Of a stretch of DNA of 64,000 bases, positions 9,009 to 18,554 are shown piece after piece. The notes beneath the pieces are model-generated. The model was given only the letters and a program-made list of their open reading frames with translations. It made no database searches and was not told the DNA's origin. A program made the position numbers and the translations under genes. How positions within the stretch are numbered: the first letter of the stretch is position 1; the number at the start of each line of letters is the position of its first letter. Source of the stretch: Microbacterium oleivorans (GTDB lineage: Bacteria > Actinomycetota > Actinomycetes > Actinomycetales > Microbacteriaceae); assembly GCF_013389665.1 (NCBI RefSeq), contig NZ_CP058316.1:3224001-3288000 (forward strand), given 5' to 3'.

Positions 9009-10304
9009 ATGACTGACCGCCCGCCGTACGACGGCCCCACGCCGACGAGCCGCCGCGCCGCCCGCACGGCCGCGCCCCACCCGTCGCAGCCGCCCGTGGC
9101 GGCATCCGATCATCGCAGCGGAACTGCCGGTCACGCCGGAACGCCCGCCGCCGGGACGCTCGACGCCCTGTTCACCGGCGAGGTCAGCACCCAGGAGGTC
9201 GGCCGGGTTCCCAGTCGCGACGACCGCGATCGCCGCAAGAGCCGCATCGCCAAGTGGGTCTTCTTCATCGTCATCCTGGCGATCGTCGGCGGCATCGGCG
9301 CCGGCGCAGCCTGGGTCTGGTCCACCTACGAGACCCAGATCCGCTCGGTGATGGGGTGGGAGGAGCCGAAGGACTACGAGGCCGGGGAGGCGACCGGCGA
9401 AGTCCTCGTCACCGTCGTCGACGGCGACACCGGCTCCACGATCTCGGAGACCCTGTACGAACAGGGCGTGACGAAGACCCCGACGGCCTTCTACGACCAC
9501 CTCATCGCGACGGTGCAGGATCCGCCGTTCCAGCCCGGTGTCTACGCGCTGCAGCAGCGGATGACCTCCGAGGCGGCGCTCGCGCGGATCCTCGACCCCG
9601 AGAGCCGCCGCCAGAACGCGGCGCAGGTGCGCGAAGGACTCACGGTCGAGCAGACCCTGCCCATCCTCGCCGAGGGGACGACGCTGCCGCTGGAGGACTT
9701 CCAGGCCGCCGTGGCCGACCCCGCGGCCTACGGGGTCCCCGCCGACAGCCTCGAAGGCTGGCTTTTCCCGGCGACCTACCAGTTCGATCCCGGCCTGACC
9801 GCGGCCGACGTCGTCCGGACGATGGTCGACCGCACCGTGCAGTCGCTCGACCAGGCCGGTGTCCCCGCGGAACGTCGGGAGGAGATCCTCACGACGGCGT
9901 CGATCATCCAGCGCGAGGCCCGCCTGGACGACGACTTCTACAAGGTGTCCCGGGTGATCGCCAACCGCCTGTCCGACGGGATGCGGCTGCAGATGGACTC
10001 CACCGCGCAGTTCGGCTACGGCGAGATGCACGACGGGACGGCGAGCTCGTCGGCGGAGGCGCTCGAGGACGACAACGCGTGGAACACCTACGTCCGCGAC
10101 GGCCTGCCCGTCGGTCCTATCGCCAACCCCGGCGACGTCGCGATCTCGGCCGCGATGAGTCCGGCCGAGGGGCCGTGGCGCTACTTCGTGACCTGGAACA
10201 TGGACACCGGCGAGACGATCTTCTCCGAGACCTTCGAGGAGCACGAGGCCGGCATCGCCCAGTGGAACGCCTGGTGCGAGGCGAATGACAACCGCGGCTG
10301 CTGA
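9009..10304 (+). CDS. mltG: Endolytic murein transglycosylase MltG
   Basis: A 431-residue membrane-anchored peptidoglycan lytic enzyme that cleaves nascent glycan strands and so ends their elongation. A cytoplasmic tail of about 80 residues, rich in Pro, Ala and Arg, precedes one transmembrane helix at about 82-103 (WVFFIVILAIVGGIGAGAAW). The YceG domain follows: PGVYALQQRMTSEAAL, LEGWLFPATYQF (catalytic Glu, about residue 249), TTASIIQREA and the C-terminal PGDVAISAAMSPAEGPWRYF region. I start at ATG 9009, 1 nt after the ruvX stop. The aroE gene starts inside its last 20 bp. Confidence 0.95.
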   Translation: MTDRPPYDGPTPTSRRAARTAAPHPSQPPVAASDHRSGTAGHAGTPAAGTLDALFTGEVSTQEVGRVPSRDDRDRRKSRIAKWVFFIVILAIVGGIGAGAAWVWSTYETQIRSVMGWEEPKDYEAGEATGEVLVTVVDGDTGSTISETLYEQGVTKTPTAFYDHLIATVQDPPFQPGVYALQQRMTSEAALARILDPESRRQNAAQVREGLTVEQTLPILAEGTTLPLEDFQAAVADPAAYGVPADSLEGWLFPATYQFDPGLTAADVVRTMVDRTVQSLDQAGVPAERREEILTTASIIQREARLDDDFYKVSRVIANRLSDGMRLQMDSTAQFGYGEMHDGTASSSAEALEDDNAWNTYVRDGLPVGPIANPGDVAISAAMSPAEGPWRYFVTWNMDTGETIFSETFEEHEAGIAQWNAWCEANDNRGC

Positions 10305-11145
10305 CCCGGCTGCGGCGGCGACCCGGCGCTTCGAGGTCTGGGGCGATCCGATCGGCCACAGCCGATCGCCCGACCTGCACCGGGCCGCGTACGCGTTGCT
10401 CGGGATGCCGTGGCGGTACGACCGGCGCCGCGTCGACGAGGCGGCGTTCCGCGGCGAGCTGACAGCGCTCGATCCGACTGTCCACGGGCTGTCGCTGACC
10501 ATGCCGCTGAAGACGCTCGCCCACGACGCCGGTGCACGGCGGGATGCCGCCGCCCGGGCGACCGGTGCGGCGAACACGCTCGTGCGCGCCGGAGACGGCT
10601 GGGCGGCGTTCAACACCGACGTCGGCGGTCTCGCGCGCGCGCTCACCGAGGCCGGCGTCGCGGGCGTCCCGCGCGCCCGTGTGGTCGGAGCGGGGGCGAC
10701 GGCGACCTCGGCGATCGCGGCGCTGCGGCGCATCGGGGTCGGGGCGATCGACATCTCGGCGCGACGGCCCGGGGCGGCGGCGCCGCTGCGGGATCTGGCC
10801 GCGGCGATGGGCCTGGCCGTCACGGTGTCGCCGATGGATCGCCCGGTGGGCATCGTGGACCTGACGATCTCGACGCTTCCGGGAGATGCGCCCGTGCCGG
10901 CCGACGTGGCCGACGGACTGGCCGCCGTGGGAGGCACGCTCTACGACGTGGTCTACGGCACCTGGCCCACCGTGCTCGCCGAGGCGTGGGGGCGCCGTGC
11001 GCAGGAGGCCCACCCGGGCATGACCATGCTGCTGCACCAGGCGGTGCTGCAGGTCCGGATCTTCGCATCGGGCAGTCCCGATGAGCCCCTGCCGGGAGAG
11101 GAGAGCGTGATCGCCGTCATGCGGCGGGCGCTCGTGGGAGGATAG
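10285..11145 (+). CDS. aroE: Shikimate dehydrogenase (NADP+)
   Basis: A 286-residue enzyme reducing 3-dehydroshikimate to shikimate. The substrate-binding half has [20 protein letters not shown] with the catalytic Lys, and GAANTLV with FNTDVGG (second catalytic acidic residue). The Rossmann half is reduced: [15 protein letters not shown] is present as the glycine loop, and the usual NRT/NRS phosphate-binding stretch reads SARRP, so cofactor preference is uncertain. It overlaps mltG by 20 bp and ends 4 nt before aroC. It is the first of five shikimate-pathway genes in line, with steps 2 to 5 and 7 represented. Confidence 0.93.
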   Translation: MTTAAADPAAAATRRFEVWGDPIGHSRSPDLHRAAYALLGMPWRYDRRRVDEAAFRGELTALDPTVHGLSLTMPLKTLAHDAGARRDAAARATGAANTLVRAGDGWAAFNTDVGGLARALTEAGVAGVPRARVVGAGATATSAIAALRRIGVGAIDISARRPGAAAPLRDLAAAMGLAVTVSPMDRPVGIVDLTISTLPGDAPVPADVADGLAAVGGTLYDVVYGTWPTVLAEAWGRRAQEAHPGMTMLLHQAVLQVRIFASGSPDEPLPGEESVIAVMRRALVGG

Positions 11146-11149
11146 ACGA

Positions 11150-12361
11150 ATGCTCCGCGTGCTCACGGCCGGCGAATCCCACGGCCCCGAACTCGTCGCC
11201 CTCATGGAGGGTCTTCCCGCCGGCGTGCCGGTCACCCGCGCCGCGATCCAGGCCGACCTCGCCCGTCGCAAGCTCGGCTACGGCCGCGGCTCGCGCATGA
11301 AGTTCGAGGAGGACGAGCTCACGATCTCGACCGGTGTGCGCCACGGCCTCAGCCTGGGCAGCCCCATCGCGCTGCGCATCGCCAACACCGAGTGGCCGAA
11401 GTGGGTCGAGGTCATGAGCCCCGAGCCCGTCGAGCTCACCGAGCGCTCCCGCGGGCGCGGGGCGCCCCTCACCCGGCCGCGCCCGGGGCACGCCGATCTC
11501 GTGGGCATGCAGAAGTACGGCTTCGACGAGGCCAGGCCCATCCTCGAGCGCGCCAGCGCGCGCGAGACGGCGGCCCGTGTCGCGCTGGGTGCTGTGGCCC
11601 GCTCGTTCCTCGGCGAGCTCGGCATCCGTCTGGTCAGTCACACCCTCTCGATCGGCCCGGTCGAGGTGCCCGCCGGGTCGGCGCTTCCGACGCCCGACGA
11701 CGTCGACGCCCTCGACGCCGATCCGCTGCGCTGCTTCCACGGCGAGACCTCCGCCGCGATGGTGGCCGAGGTGGACGCCGCGAAGAAGGACGGCGACACC
11801 CTCGGCGGCATCGTCGAGGTGCTCGCCTACGGCCTTCCGCCCGGGCTCGGCTCGCACGTGCAGTGGGACCGCCGCCTCGACGCCAAGCTCGCGCAGGCGC
11901 TGATGGGCATCCAGGCCATCAAGGGGGTCGAGGTCGGCGACGGCTTCGAGACCACTCGCCGCCGTGGCTCGGCCGCCCACGACGAGCTCTTCGCAACGGG
12001 CGACGGGATCGTACGGTCTACGGACAAGGCCGGCGGAACCGAGGGCGGGATGTCGACGGGCACCGTGCTGCGGGTGCGCGCGGGCATGAAGCCCATCGCG
12101 ACGATCCCGAAGGCGCTGCGCACGGTCGATGTCGTCTCCGGCGAGTCGGCCACGGCGCATCACCAGCGTTCCGATGTCTGCGCCGTGCCCGCCGCGGGCG
12201 TCGTCGCCGAGGCGATGGTCGCCATCGTCCTCGCCGAGACGGTGCTCGAGAAGTTCGGCGGCGACAGCGTCGCCGAGACCCGCCGCAACCTCGAGGGATA
12301 CCTCGCTGCGATCCCCGAGACGCTGCGATCGGCGGCGCTCAGCGACGACACGATCGGATGA
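11150..12361 (+). CDS. aroC: Chorismate synthase
   Basis: A 403-residue flavoenzyme making chorismate from EPSP, using reduced FMN. All signature stretches are present: [19 protein letters not shown] at the N-terminus, [52 protein letters not shown], and [11 protein letters not shown] plus [10 protein letters not shown] near the flavin and substrate site. Length fits the family. It is coupled on both sides: 4 nt after aroE and a 4 bp ATGA overlap with aroK. The remaining step-6 gene aroA and the entry gene aroG/F are not in this window. Confidence 0.97.
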   Translation: MLRVLTAGESHGPELVALMEGLPAGVPVTRAAIQADLARRKLGYGRGSRMKFEEDELTISTGVRHGLSLGSPIALRIANTEWPKWVEVMSPEPVELTERSRGRGAPLTRPRPGHADLVGMQKYGFDEARPILERASARETAARVALGAVARSFLGELGIRLVSHTLSIGPVEVPAGSALPTPDDVDALDADPLRCFHGETSAAMVAEVDAAKKDGDTLGGIVEVLAYGLPPGLGSHVQWDRRLDAKLAQALMGIQAIKGVEVGDGFETTRRRGSAAHDELFATGDGIVRSTDKAGGTEGGMSTGTVLRVRAGMKPIATIPKALRTVDVVSGESATAHHQRSDVCAVPAAGVVAEAMVAIVLAETVLEKFGGDSVAETRRNLEGYLAAIPETLRSAALSDDTIG

Positions 12362-12867
12362 CCGAGCCCGCACTCGTCCTGATCGGGCCGATGGGGGCCG
12401 GCAAGTCGAGCATCGGCAAGAAGCTGGCGCGGTCGCTGGGCACCACCTTCACCGACAGCGACGGTGTCGTCGTGCAGGCGCACGGCCCCATCGAGAAGCT
12501 CTTCGCCGATCACGGCGAGGCACGCTTCCGAGAGATCGAACGGGCGGCGGTCTCGGAGGCGCTCGCGCGCGGCGGTGTCGTCGCGCTCGGGGGCGGTGCG
12601 GTGCTGCATCCGGCCACGCAGCAGGATCTCGCGGCGCTCCGGGTCGTGCTGCTCACCGTCTCGGCGCAGACGATCGCGTCTCGCCTGCGCGGCACCACCA
12701 GGCCGCTCCTGCAGGGCGACGACCCGCTCGCGCGCTGGCGTGAGCTGGCCGAGAGCCGCCGGGAGCTGTACGAGCGGCTCGCGACCGTGCGATTCGACAC
12801 ATCGACCGGCCCGATCCAAGACATCGTCGACGCCATCGCGGCGTGGGCGCAGGAGGCAACGTCATGA
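12358..12867 (+). CDS. aroK: Shikimate kinase
   Basis: A 169-residue P-loop kinase phosphorylating shikimate with ATP. Walker [16 protein letters not shown] lies at residues 9-23. [20 protein letters not shown] corresponds to the substrate-binding DSD motif and its following helix. GEARFREIE holds the substrate-binding Arg, and [12 protein letters not shown] is the Gly-rich shikimate loop; TRPLL is the lid region. The start codon overlaps the aroC stop, and its stop overlaps the aroB start, so aroC-aroK-aroB form one coupled unit. Confidence 0.96.
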   Translation: MTEPALVLIGPMGAGKSSIGKKLARSLGTTFTDSDGVVVQAHGPIEKLFADHGEARFREIERAAVSEALARGGVVALGGGAVLHPATQQDLAALRVVLLTVSAQTIASRLRGTTRPLLQGDDPLARWRELAESRRELYERLATVRFDTSTGPIQDIVDAIAAWAQEATS

Positions 12868-13940
12868 CCGACACCACCGTCATCTCCGTCGCGGGCGACG
12901 CGCCGTACGACATCACCGTCGGACGAGGCATCCTGCCCCTCGTCGCCGATGTGCTCCCCGACACCGCGCGGAAGGTGCTCATCGTGCACCCGCCGACCCT
13001 GTCGGCCCAGGCCGAGCGGCTCCGCGAGGTGCTCGGCTCCGACCGACAGGTGCTGCTCGCCGAGATCCCCGACGCCGAGCAGGGCAAGCGGGTCGAGGTC
13101 GCGGCGTTCTGCTGGCAGGTCATGGGGCAGGCGGACTTCACCCGCACGGACGCCGTCGTCGGGTTCGGGGGCGGCGCGGTGACCGACCTCGCCGGGTTCG
13201 TCGCGGCGACCTGGCTGCGGGGGATCGCGGTCGTCCAGGTGCCGACGACGGTGCTCGGCATGGTCGACGCCGCGGTCGGCGGCAAGACGGGGATCAACAC
13301 CGCCGAAGGGAAGAACCTCGTCGGTGCGTTCTGGCCGCCCGTGGCGGTGGTGTGCGACCTCGACCTGCTCGACGGCCTCTCGCGCAACGAGCGGGTGGCG
13401 GGCTTCGCGGAGGTCGTCAAAGCGGGCTTCATCTGGTACCCCGAGATCCTCGACCTCATCGAGGCCGACGCCGAGGCGGCGGTCGATCCGCACAGTCCCG
13501 CCTTCCGCAGGAGCATCGAGCTCGCGATCGACATGAAGGCGCGTGTCGTGGGGGAGGACCTGCGCGAGGCAGGTCTGCGCGAAGTGCTCAACTACGGCCA
13601 CACGCTGGGCCACGCGATCGAGCACGCCGAGCGCTACCAGTGGCGCCACGGCGCCGCGATCTCGGTCGGCATGATGTTCGCGGCCGAGCTGTCCCGCCTC
13701 GCCGGACGGCTCCCGGATGCCGCCGCGCAGCGGCACCGCGACATCCTCGAGACGCTCGGCCTGCCGACCTCGTACCGCGCCGGCGCGTGGCGCCAGCTGC
13801 TGGCGACGATGCAGCGCGACAAGAAGGCTCGCGGTGCGATGCTCCGCTTCATCGTGCTCGACGACATCGGCAAGCCGACGGTGCTGCAGGCCCCCGACGA
13901 GTCGCTGCTCTTCGCCGCGTACCAGGAGGTCGGGGCCTGA
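12864..13940 (+). CDS. aroB: 3-Dehydroquinate synthase
   Basis: A 358-residue NAD- and metal-dependent enzyme that cyclises DAHP to 3-dehydroquinate. The NAD site GGGAVTDLAGFVAATWLRGI and the TTVLGMVDAAVGGKTGINT stretch with catalytic Lys residues are clear; metal ligands are expected at Glu of GFAEVVKAGF-region and His of NYGHTLGHAIEH and WRHGAAISVGM. I chose ATG 12864 because AGGAGG lies 7 nt upstream and its stop overlap with aroK is 4 bp. aroQ, 32 nt downstream, has its own -10 box, so this ends the tightly coupled block. Confidence 0.97.
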   Translation: MTDTTVISVAGDAPYDITVGRGILPLVADVLPDTARKVLIVHPPTLSAQAERLREVLGSDRQVLLAEIPDAEQGKRVEVAAFCWQVMGQADFTRTDAVVGFGGGAVTDLAGFVAATWLRGIAVVQVPTTVLGMVDAAVGGKTGINTAEGKNLVGAFWPPVAVVCDLDLLDGLSRNERVAGFAEVVKAGFIWYPEILDLIEADAEAAVDPHSPAFRRSIELAIDMKARVVGEDLREAGLREVLNYGHTLGHAIEHAERYQWRHGAAISVGMMFAAELSRLAGRLPDAAAQRHRDILETLGLPTSYRAGAWRQLLATMQRDKKARGAMLRFIVLDDIGKPTVLQAPDESLLFAAYQEVGA

Positions 13941-13972
13941 TCGTGGGCGAGGTGCGTGGGTAGGCTGGGCGC

Positions 13973-14416
13973 ATGAGCACCCCGCGACGTCTGCTGCTGG
14001 TCAACGGGCCCAACCTCAACCTGCTCGGCACGCGCGAGCCCGAGATCTACGGACGCGAGACGCTCGCCGACGTCGAGGCGCTCGTGGTGGCGACCGCCGC
14101 CGAGCACGGCGTGGCGGTGCGCTCGGTGCAGAGCAATCACGAGGGTGTGCTCATCGACGCCATCCACGCCGCCCGTGAGGACTGCGTCGGCATCGTGATC
14201 AATCCGGGCGGCCTGACCCACACGTCCGTCGTGCTCCGCGACGCGCTCGCGGGGGTCTCGCTGCCGGTCGCCGAGGTGCACATCTCGAACGTCTACGAGC
14301 GCGAGTCGTTCCGGCATCATTCCTACGTCGCCGACATCGCGTCGGTGCACGTGATCGGCGAGGGCGTCGCGGGCTACGCGCGCGCGACGCAGCAGCTGCT
14401 CGACAACCTCACGTAG
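13973..14416 (+). CDS. aroQ: Type II 3-dehydroquinate dehydratase
   Basis: A 147-residue small dodecameric-type dehydratase forming 3-dehydroshikimate. [17 protein letters not shown] (active-site loop with the catalytic Tyr), [32 protein letters not shown] (catalytic His) and [18 protein letters not shown] are all present. It is probably also transcribed alone as a leaderless mRNA: TAGGCT at 13961-13966 is followed by six bases and the ATG. Its TAG stop is at the same time the first three bases of the efp -10 box (TAGAAT, 14414-14419). Confidence 0.97.
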   Translation: MSTPRRLLLVNGPNLNLLGTREPEIYGRETLADVEALVVATAAEHGVAVRSVQSNHEGVLIDAIHAAREDCVGIVINPGGLTHTSVVLRDALAGVSLPVAEVHISNVYERESFRHHSYVADIASVHVIGEGVAGYARATQQLLDNLT

Positions 14417-14419
14417 AAT
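14414..14419 (+). promoter_or_regulatory. -10 box of the efp promoter, overlapping the aroQ stop
   Basis: TAGAAT matches the TANNNT -10 consensus of actinobacteria. Its first three bases are the aroQ stop codon. Transcription would begin near 14426, giving efp a leader of about 44 nt that contains the GC-rich imperfect hairpin GTCGGCC...GCCCGAC. No convincing -35 is seen. Confidence 0.45.
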
Positions 14420-14469
14420 CGATCGTCGGCCTGCCGGCCGCCCGACCTCACGAACGGAACTCCACACTC

Positions 14470-15030
<561 letters not shown>

Positions 15031-15049
15031 TCGCGGCGGCGCCCTCGAC

Positions 15050-15460
15050 ATGAGTGCCCGTTCCAAGGCGCGCAAGCGCGCCCTCGACATCCTCTACCAG
15101 TCCGACGTCCGCGGCGACGACCTGAGCGTCACGCTGGCCGCCGAGGCCAAGCGCGCGGCTCTCGAGCCCGCACGCGAGGCGTCCTGGCTCTACGCCCGCG
15201 AGATCATCGACGGGGTCATCGACAATCGCGACGACATCGACGAGCAGATCACCACCTTCGCCAAGGACTGGTCCCTCGCGCGCATGCCCGCCGTCGACCG
15301 GGCGATCCTGCGCCTGGGCGTGTGGGAGATCCTCTACAACGAGGCGGTCCCCGCCGCGGTAGCGATCGACGAGGCGGTCGAGCTCGCCAAGGAGTTCTCC
15401 ACCGACGGATCGAGCGCTTTCGTGCACGGCGTCCTCGGCCGCGTCGCCCGCGCCTCCTGA
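15050..15460 (+). CDS. nusB: Transcription antitermination factor NusB
   Basis: A 136-residue all-helical protein that, with S10 (NusE), binds boxA RNA in rRNA leaders to prevent Rho termination. ARSKARKRALDILYQSDVRG at the N-terminus, DWSLARMPAVDRAILRLGVWEIL in the middle and the C-terminal AIDEAVELAKEFSTDGSSAFVHGVLGRV stretch are diagnostic. It is the last gene of the alaS-to-nusB run; efp-nusB adjacency is typical of actinobacteria. The start lacks a strong Shine-Dalgarno and likely relies on coupling with efp 19 nt upstream. Confidence 0.96.
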   Translation: MSARSKARKRALDILYQSDVRGDDLSVTLAAEAKRAALEPAREASWLYAREIIDGVIDNRDDIDEQITTFAKDWSLARMPAVDRAILRLGVWEILYNEAVPAAVAIDEAVELAKEFSTDGSSAFVHGVLGRVARAS

Positions 15461-15511
15461 CCGGCGACGACGTCGCCGGGGCGGGGAGGGCAGTCGGGTG
15501 AGGTCGCGGTC

Positions 15512-18433
15512 GTGACCGCACTCCGCGGGCCGTCATGGCGTGCCGTGCTCGCGCCGGCCTCGGCCGACGACACCCCCATCGCCCTCGGGGTGCAGCTGCG
15601 CCAGCGCGAGAGCGCCGACGAGGCGCACTGGGGTCCACGGCGAGTGGCGCCGGCCACGGCCCGCAGCGTCGAGACGTCCACCGGCGATCTGCGGCTCGCG
15701 GTGCGCCCGCTCGTGCGCAGCTCGTCCAGCGCGCGGTGGGTCGCCGGCGACGAGACCTGGGAATCCCTGCGTCGCGGCGCCTGGCGCATCGACGCCGCCC
15801 GGACGCGGTGGTTCGCCACCCTGTACGGCATCGCCCACGATGCCCGGCTCCTCGGCGGGTTCGGCGACTCCGAGTGGCTGACGCTCGACGGGGCGGACTC
15901 CGACCTGCTGTGGCCGCACCTGCGGGCGGCTGCCGAGCTCGGCATCCCCATCGTGGCGACCCGTCCCGACCAGCAGGTCGAGCTCGGCGAGGCCGCCTCG
16001 GTCGAGGTGCGTGTGGACGCGCGGGAGGGCGGTCTCGTCCTCGTGACCACCGTCAGCGTCGACGGCGTCGCCGCGGCGCACGCGCGCCCGCTCGGACACG
16101 TGGGCGTGTACGCCATCGACCGGGTGGGCGACGTGCTGCGCATCACCTTCGCGCCCGTGCCGCTCGGCGGCGGCGTCCGCGCGCTGCTCGCCTCCGGCCG
16201 CCCGGTGGGCGTCCCCGCCGACGAGGTCGACGACTTCTTCCGCGAGGCGTACCCGCGCCTGACGCGGGAGGCGACCGTGGTCGCGGCGACGGGGGTGCGG
16301 TTGCCGCCGCCCGAGCGGGTGAGCGTGGTCGTGGCCGTGGAGCAGAATCCCCGGGACGAGCTGGTCTACGCCATCTCCTGGCACCTGCCCGGAGTCGGAG
16401 CTGTCGCGGTCTCGGTCGAGCGGGAACGCGACCCCGAGCGGGCAGACCTCCGCGGGGCGCTCGAACGGGCCTGGGCGAGCGCGAGCGGCGAACCGTTCGC
16501 ACCGAGCGGGCGCCGCAGCGGCGTCGACGCCGCTGAGTTCACGACCCGGGTGCTTCCCGCCCTCGAAGAGCTGGATGCCGTTCGCGTCGAGGTGTCGGGG
16601 CTGCGTCGCGCGTACCGCGAACTCGCGGGCGACCCGCGCATCACGGTGAAGACGGTCGAGACGACCGATGCGGACTGGTTCGAGCTGGCGGTGCACGTCG
16701 TCGTCGAGGGCCGACGCGTCCCGTTCCGGCCGCTGTTCACCGCGCTCGCGCAGGGGCGGAAGAAGATGCTGCTGTCGGATGGCGCGTACTTCTCGCTCGC
16801 GCACCCCGCGCTCGACCGGCTCCGCGACCTCATCGAGGAATCGCGTGACCTCGTCGAATGGGAGACGGGCGCGCGGATCAGCCGCTACCACGTGCAGCTG
16901 TGGACGGATTTCGAAGACCTCGCCGACGAGAGCGAGCCCGCGGTCCGTTGGCGCCGCGCCGCCGACGCGCTGCGCGCCGCCGAGCCGGATGGCGACGGCG
17001 GCGCGGCCGCTCTCCTGCCGACCGGGCTCGCCACCGCGCTGCGTCCGTACCAGCGTGACGGCCTCGGCTGGCTCTGCGCGCTCCGCGACGCGCGGCTCGG
17101 TGGAGTCCTGGCCGACGACATGGGCCTCGGCAAGACACTGCAGCTCCTCGCGCTGCTGCAGCACGCACGCGAGGCGGGCGAGACGCGTCCGGCCCTCGTC
17201 GTGGCCCCGACCTCGGTGGTCGGCGCGTGGCGCGATGAGGCCGCCCGCCACGCCCCGGCGCTTCGCGTGACGATCGTCGACGGTTCCGGTCGCCGTTTCG
17301 ACGACGTCGACACCGACGTCGTCGTGACGTCCTACGCACTGCTCCGCCTCGACGCGGCGGCCTACGCCGATCGCGAGTGGTCGAGCGTCGTCCTCGATGA
17401 GGCCCAGTACGTCAAGAATCCCCGCAGCCACGTCCATCGGGCTGCTCTCGCGCTGCGCGCCGACGTCGTCTTCGCCGCCACCGGCACACCGCTCGAGAAC
17501 AGCCTGACCGACCTCTGGGCGATCCTCTCCCTGACCTCCCCGGGCCTGTTCCCGTCGGCTCGCCGGTTCCGCGAGGAGTACGTGACGCCGATCGAGCACG
17601 GCGGTGTCGACGAGAACCGCGAAGGCGGCGCGGCGCGAGAGCGCCGGCTGGGACGTCTGCGCGGCCGCATCCGTCCCTTCCTGTTGCGGCGGACGAAGGA
17701 CGTCGTCGCCGCCGACCTGCCGCCCCGACAGGAGCAGGACATCCACGTCGAGCTCTCCAGCGGCCATCGTGCCGTCTACGAGCGCGTGCTGCAGCGCGAA
17801 CGCCGCAAGGTGCTCGGTCTGCTGGACGATCTCGACAGCCAACGGTTCATCGTGTTCCGATCGCTGACGCTGCTGCGTCTGCTCGCGCTGGCTCCCGCAC
17901 TGGTGGATGCCGGTGGCCCCGGCCTGGCGTCGAGCAAGCTGGGCGCGCTCCGCGACCGGCTCGACGCAGTGATCGCCGAAGGGCACCGCGCGCTCGTGTT
18001 CAGCCAGTTCACCTCCTATCTCGACATCGTCGAGGCCGACCTGCGCGCACACGGTGTCGGCGTGGTCCGTCTGGACGGCTCGACCACGCGGCGCTCGGCG
18101 GTCATCGACGCGTTCCGCCGGGGCGACGACCCGGTGTTCCTCATCAGCCTGAAGGCCGGCGGCGTGGGGCTGACGCTGACCGAGGCGGACTACGTGTTCC
18201 TCCTGGACCCCTGGTGGAATCCGGCGGCCGAGCAGCAGGCGATCGATCGGACCCACCGCATCGGACAGGACCGGCCGGTCACGGTGTACCGGCTCATCGC
18301 GGCGGGCACCATCGAGGAGAAGGTGGTCGAGTTGCAGCGCCGGAAAGCCCGCCTGTTCAGCGCGGTCTTCGACGCCGACGGGGCCTTCTCGAGCGCGCTC
18401 ACGGCCGACGACATCCGCGCGCTGCTCTCCTGA
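15512..18433 (+). CDS. SNF2-family DNA translocase/helicase-like ATPase
   Basis: A 973-residue SWI2/SNF2 ATPase. Residues 1-500 form an N-terminal region typical of the bacterial SNF2 group without recognisable zinc finger (no Cys cluster, so no SWIM domain). The motor begins near 510: LRPYQRDGLGWL, Walker A DDMGLGKTLQ at about 534, VVAPTSVVGAW (Ia), Walker B VVLDEAQYVKNP (DEAQ, about 630), TGTPLENSL (III), then the second RecA lobe with LVFSQFTSYLD, FLISLKAGGVGLTLTEAD (V) and IDRTHRIGQDRPVTVYRL (VI, about 910). Such proteins move along duplex DNA and remodel protein-DNA complexes; the bacterial cellular role is not settled. The GTG start follows nusB by 51 bp; an upstream alternative was not found. 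Confidence 0.9.
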   Translation: MTALRGPSWRAVLAPASADDTPIALGVQLRQRESADEAHWGPRRVAPATARSVETSTGDLRLAVRPLVRSSSSARWVAGDETWESLRRGAWRIDAARTRWFATLYGIAHDARLLGGFGDSEWLTLDGADSDLLWPHLRAAAELGIPIVATRPDQQVELGEAASVEVRVDAREGGLVLVTTVSVDGVAAAHARPLGHVGVYAIDRVGDVLRITFAPVPLGGGVRALLASGRPVGVPADEVDDFFREAYPRLTREATVVAATGVRLPPPERVSVVVAVEQNPRDELVYAISWHLPGVGAVAVSVERERDPERADLRGALERAWASASGEPFAPSGRRSGVDAAEFTTRVLPALEELDAVRVEVSGLRRAYRELAGDPRITVKTVETTDADWFELAVHVVVEGRRVPFRPLFTALAQGRKKMLLSDGAYFSLAHPALDRLRDLIEESRDLVEWETGARISRYHVQLWTDFEDLADESEPAVRWRRAADALRAAEPDGDGGAAALLPTGLATALRPYQRDGLGWLCALRDARLGGVLADDMGLGKTLQLLALLQHAREAGETRPALVVAPTSVVGAWRDEAARHAPALRVTIVDGSGRRFDDVDTDVVVTSYALLRLDAAAYADREWSSVVLDEAQYVKNPRSHVHRAALALRADVVFAATGTPLENSLTDLWAILSLTSPGLFPSARRFREEYVTPIEHGGVDENREGGAARERRLGRLRGRIRPFLLRRTKDVVAADLPPRQEQDIHVELSSGHRAVYERVLQRERRKVLGLLDDLDSQRFIVFRSLTLLRLLALAPALVDAGGPGLASSKLGALRDRLDAVIAEGHRALVFSQFTSYLDIVEADLRAHGVGVVRLDGSTTRRSAVIDAFRRGDDPVFLISLKAGGVGLTLTEADYVFLLDPWWNPAAEQQAIDRTHRIGQDRPVTVYRLIAAGTIEEKVVELQRRKARLFSAVFDADGAFSSALTADDIRALLS

Positions 18434-18520
18434 CCCCCGGGGGCGGGGATCCGGTGGCGTCGCAGCCGATCCGGCGAACTGACACGGCCCGGGCGGCCCG
18501 GTGGCCGGTGGGGCCTCACG

Positions 18521-18554
18521 TAGACTCGATCAGTCGCAACAGGAGGTCATCGTC
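18521..18554 (+). promoter_or_regulatory. Promoter and ribosome-binding site of the MBL-Rieske gene
   Basis: TAGACT at 18521-18526 fits the -10 consensus and lies 28 nt before the start codon; AGGAGG at 18541-18546 is a strong Shine-Dalgarno 8 nt before ATG 18555. This sets the start and shows the gene is expressed independently of the SNF2 gene. Confidence 0.5.

Noticed and set aside
15533..18256. A 907-codon open frame antisense to the SNF2 gene
   Set aside because: The plus-strand reading has every helicase motif in order; the minus frame has none.
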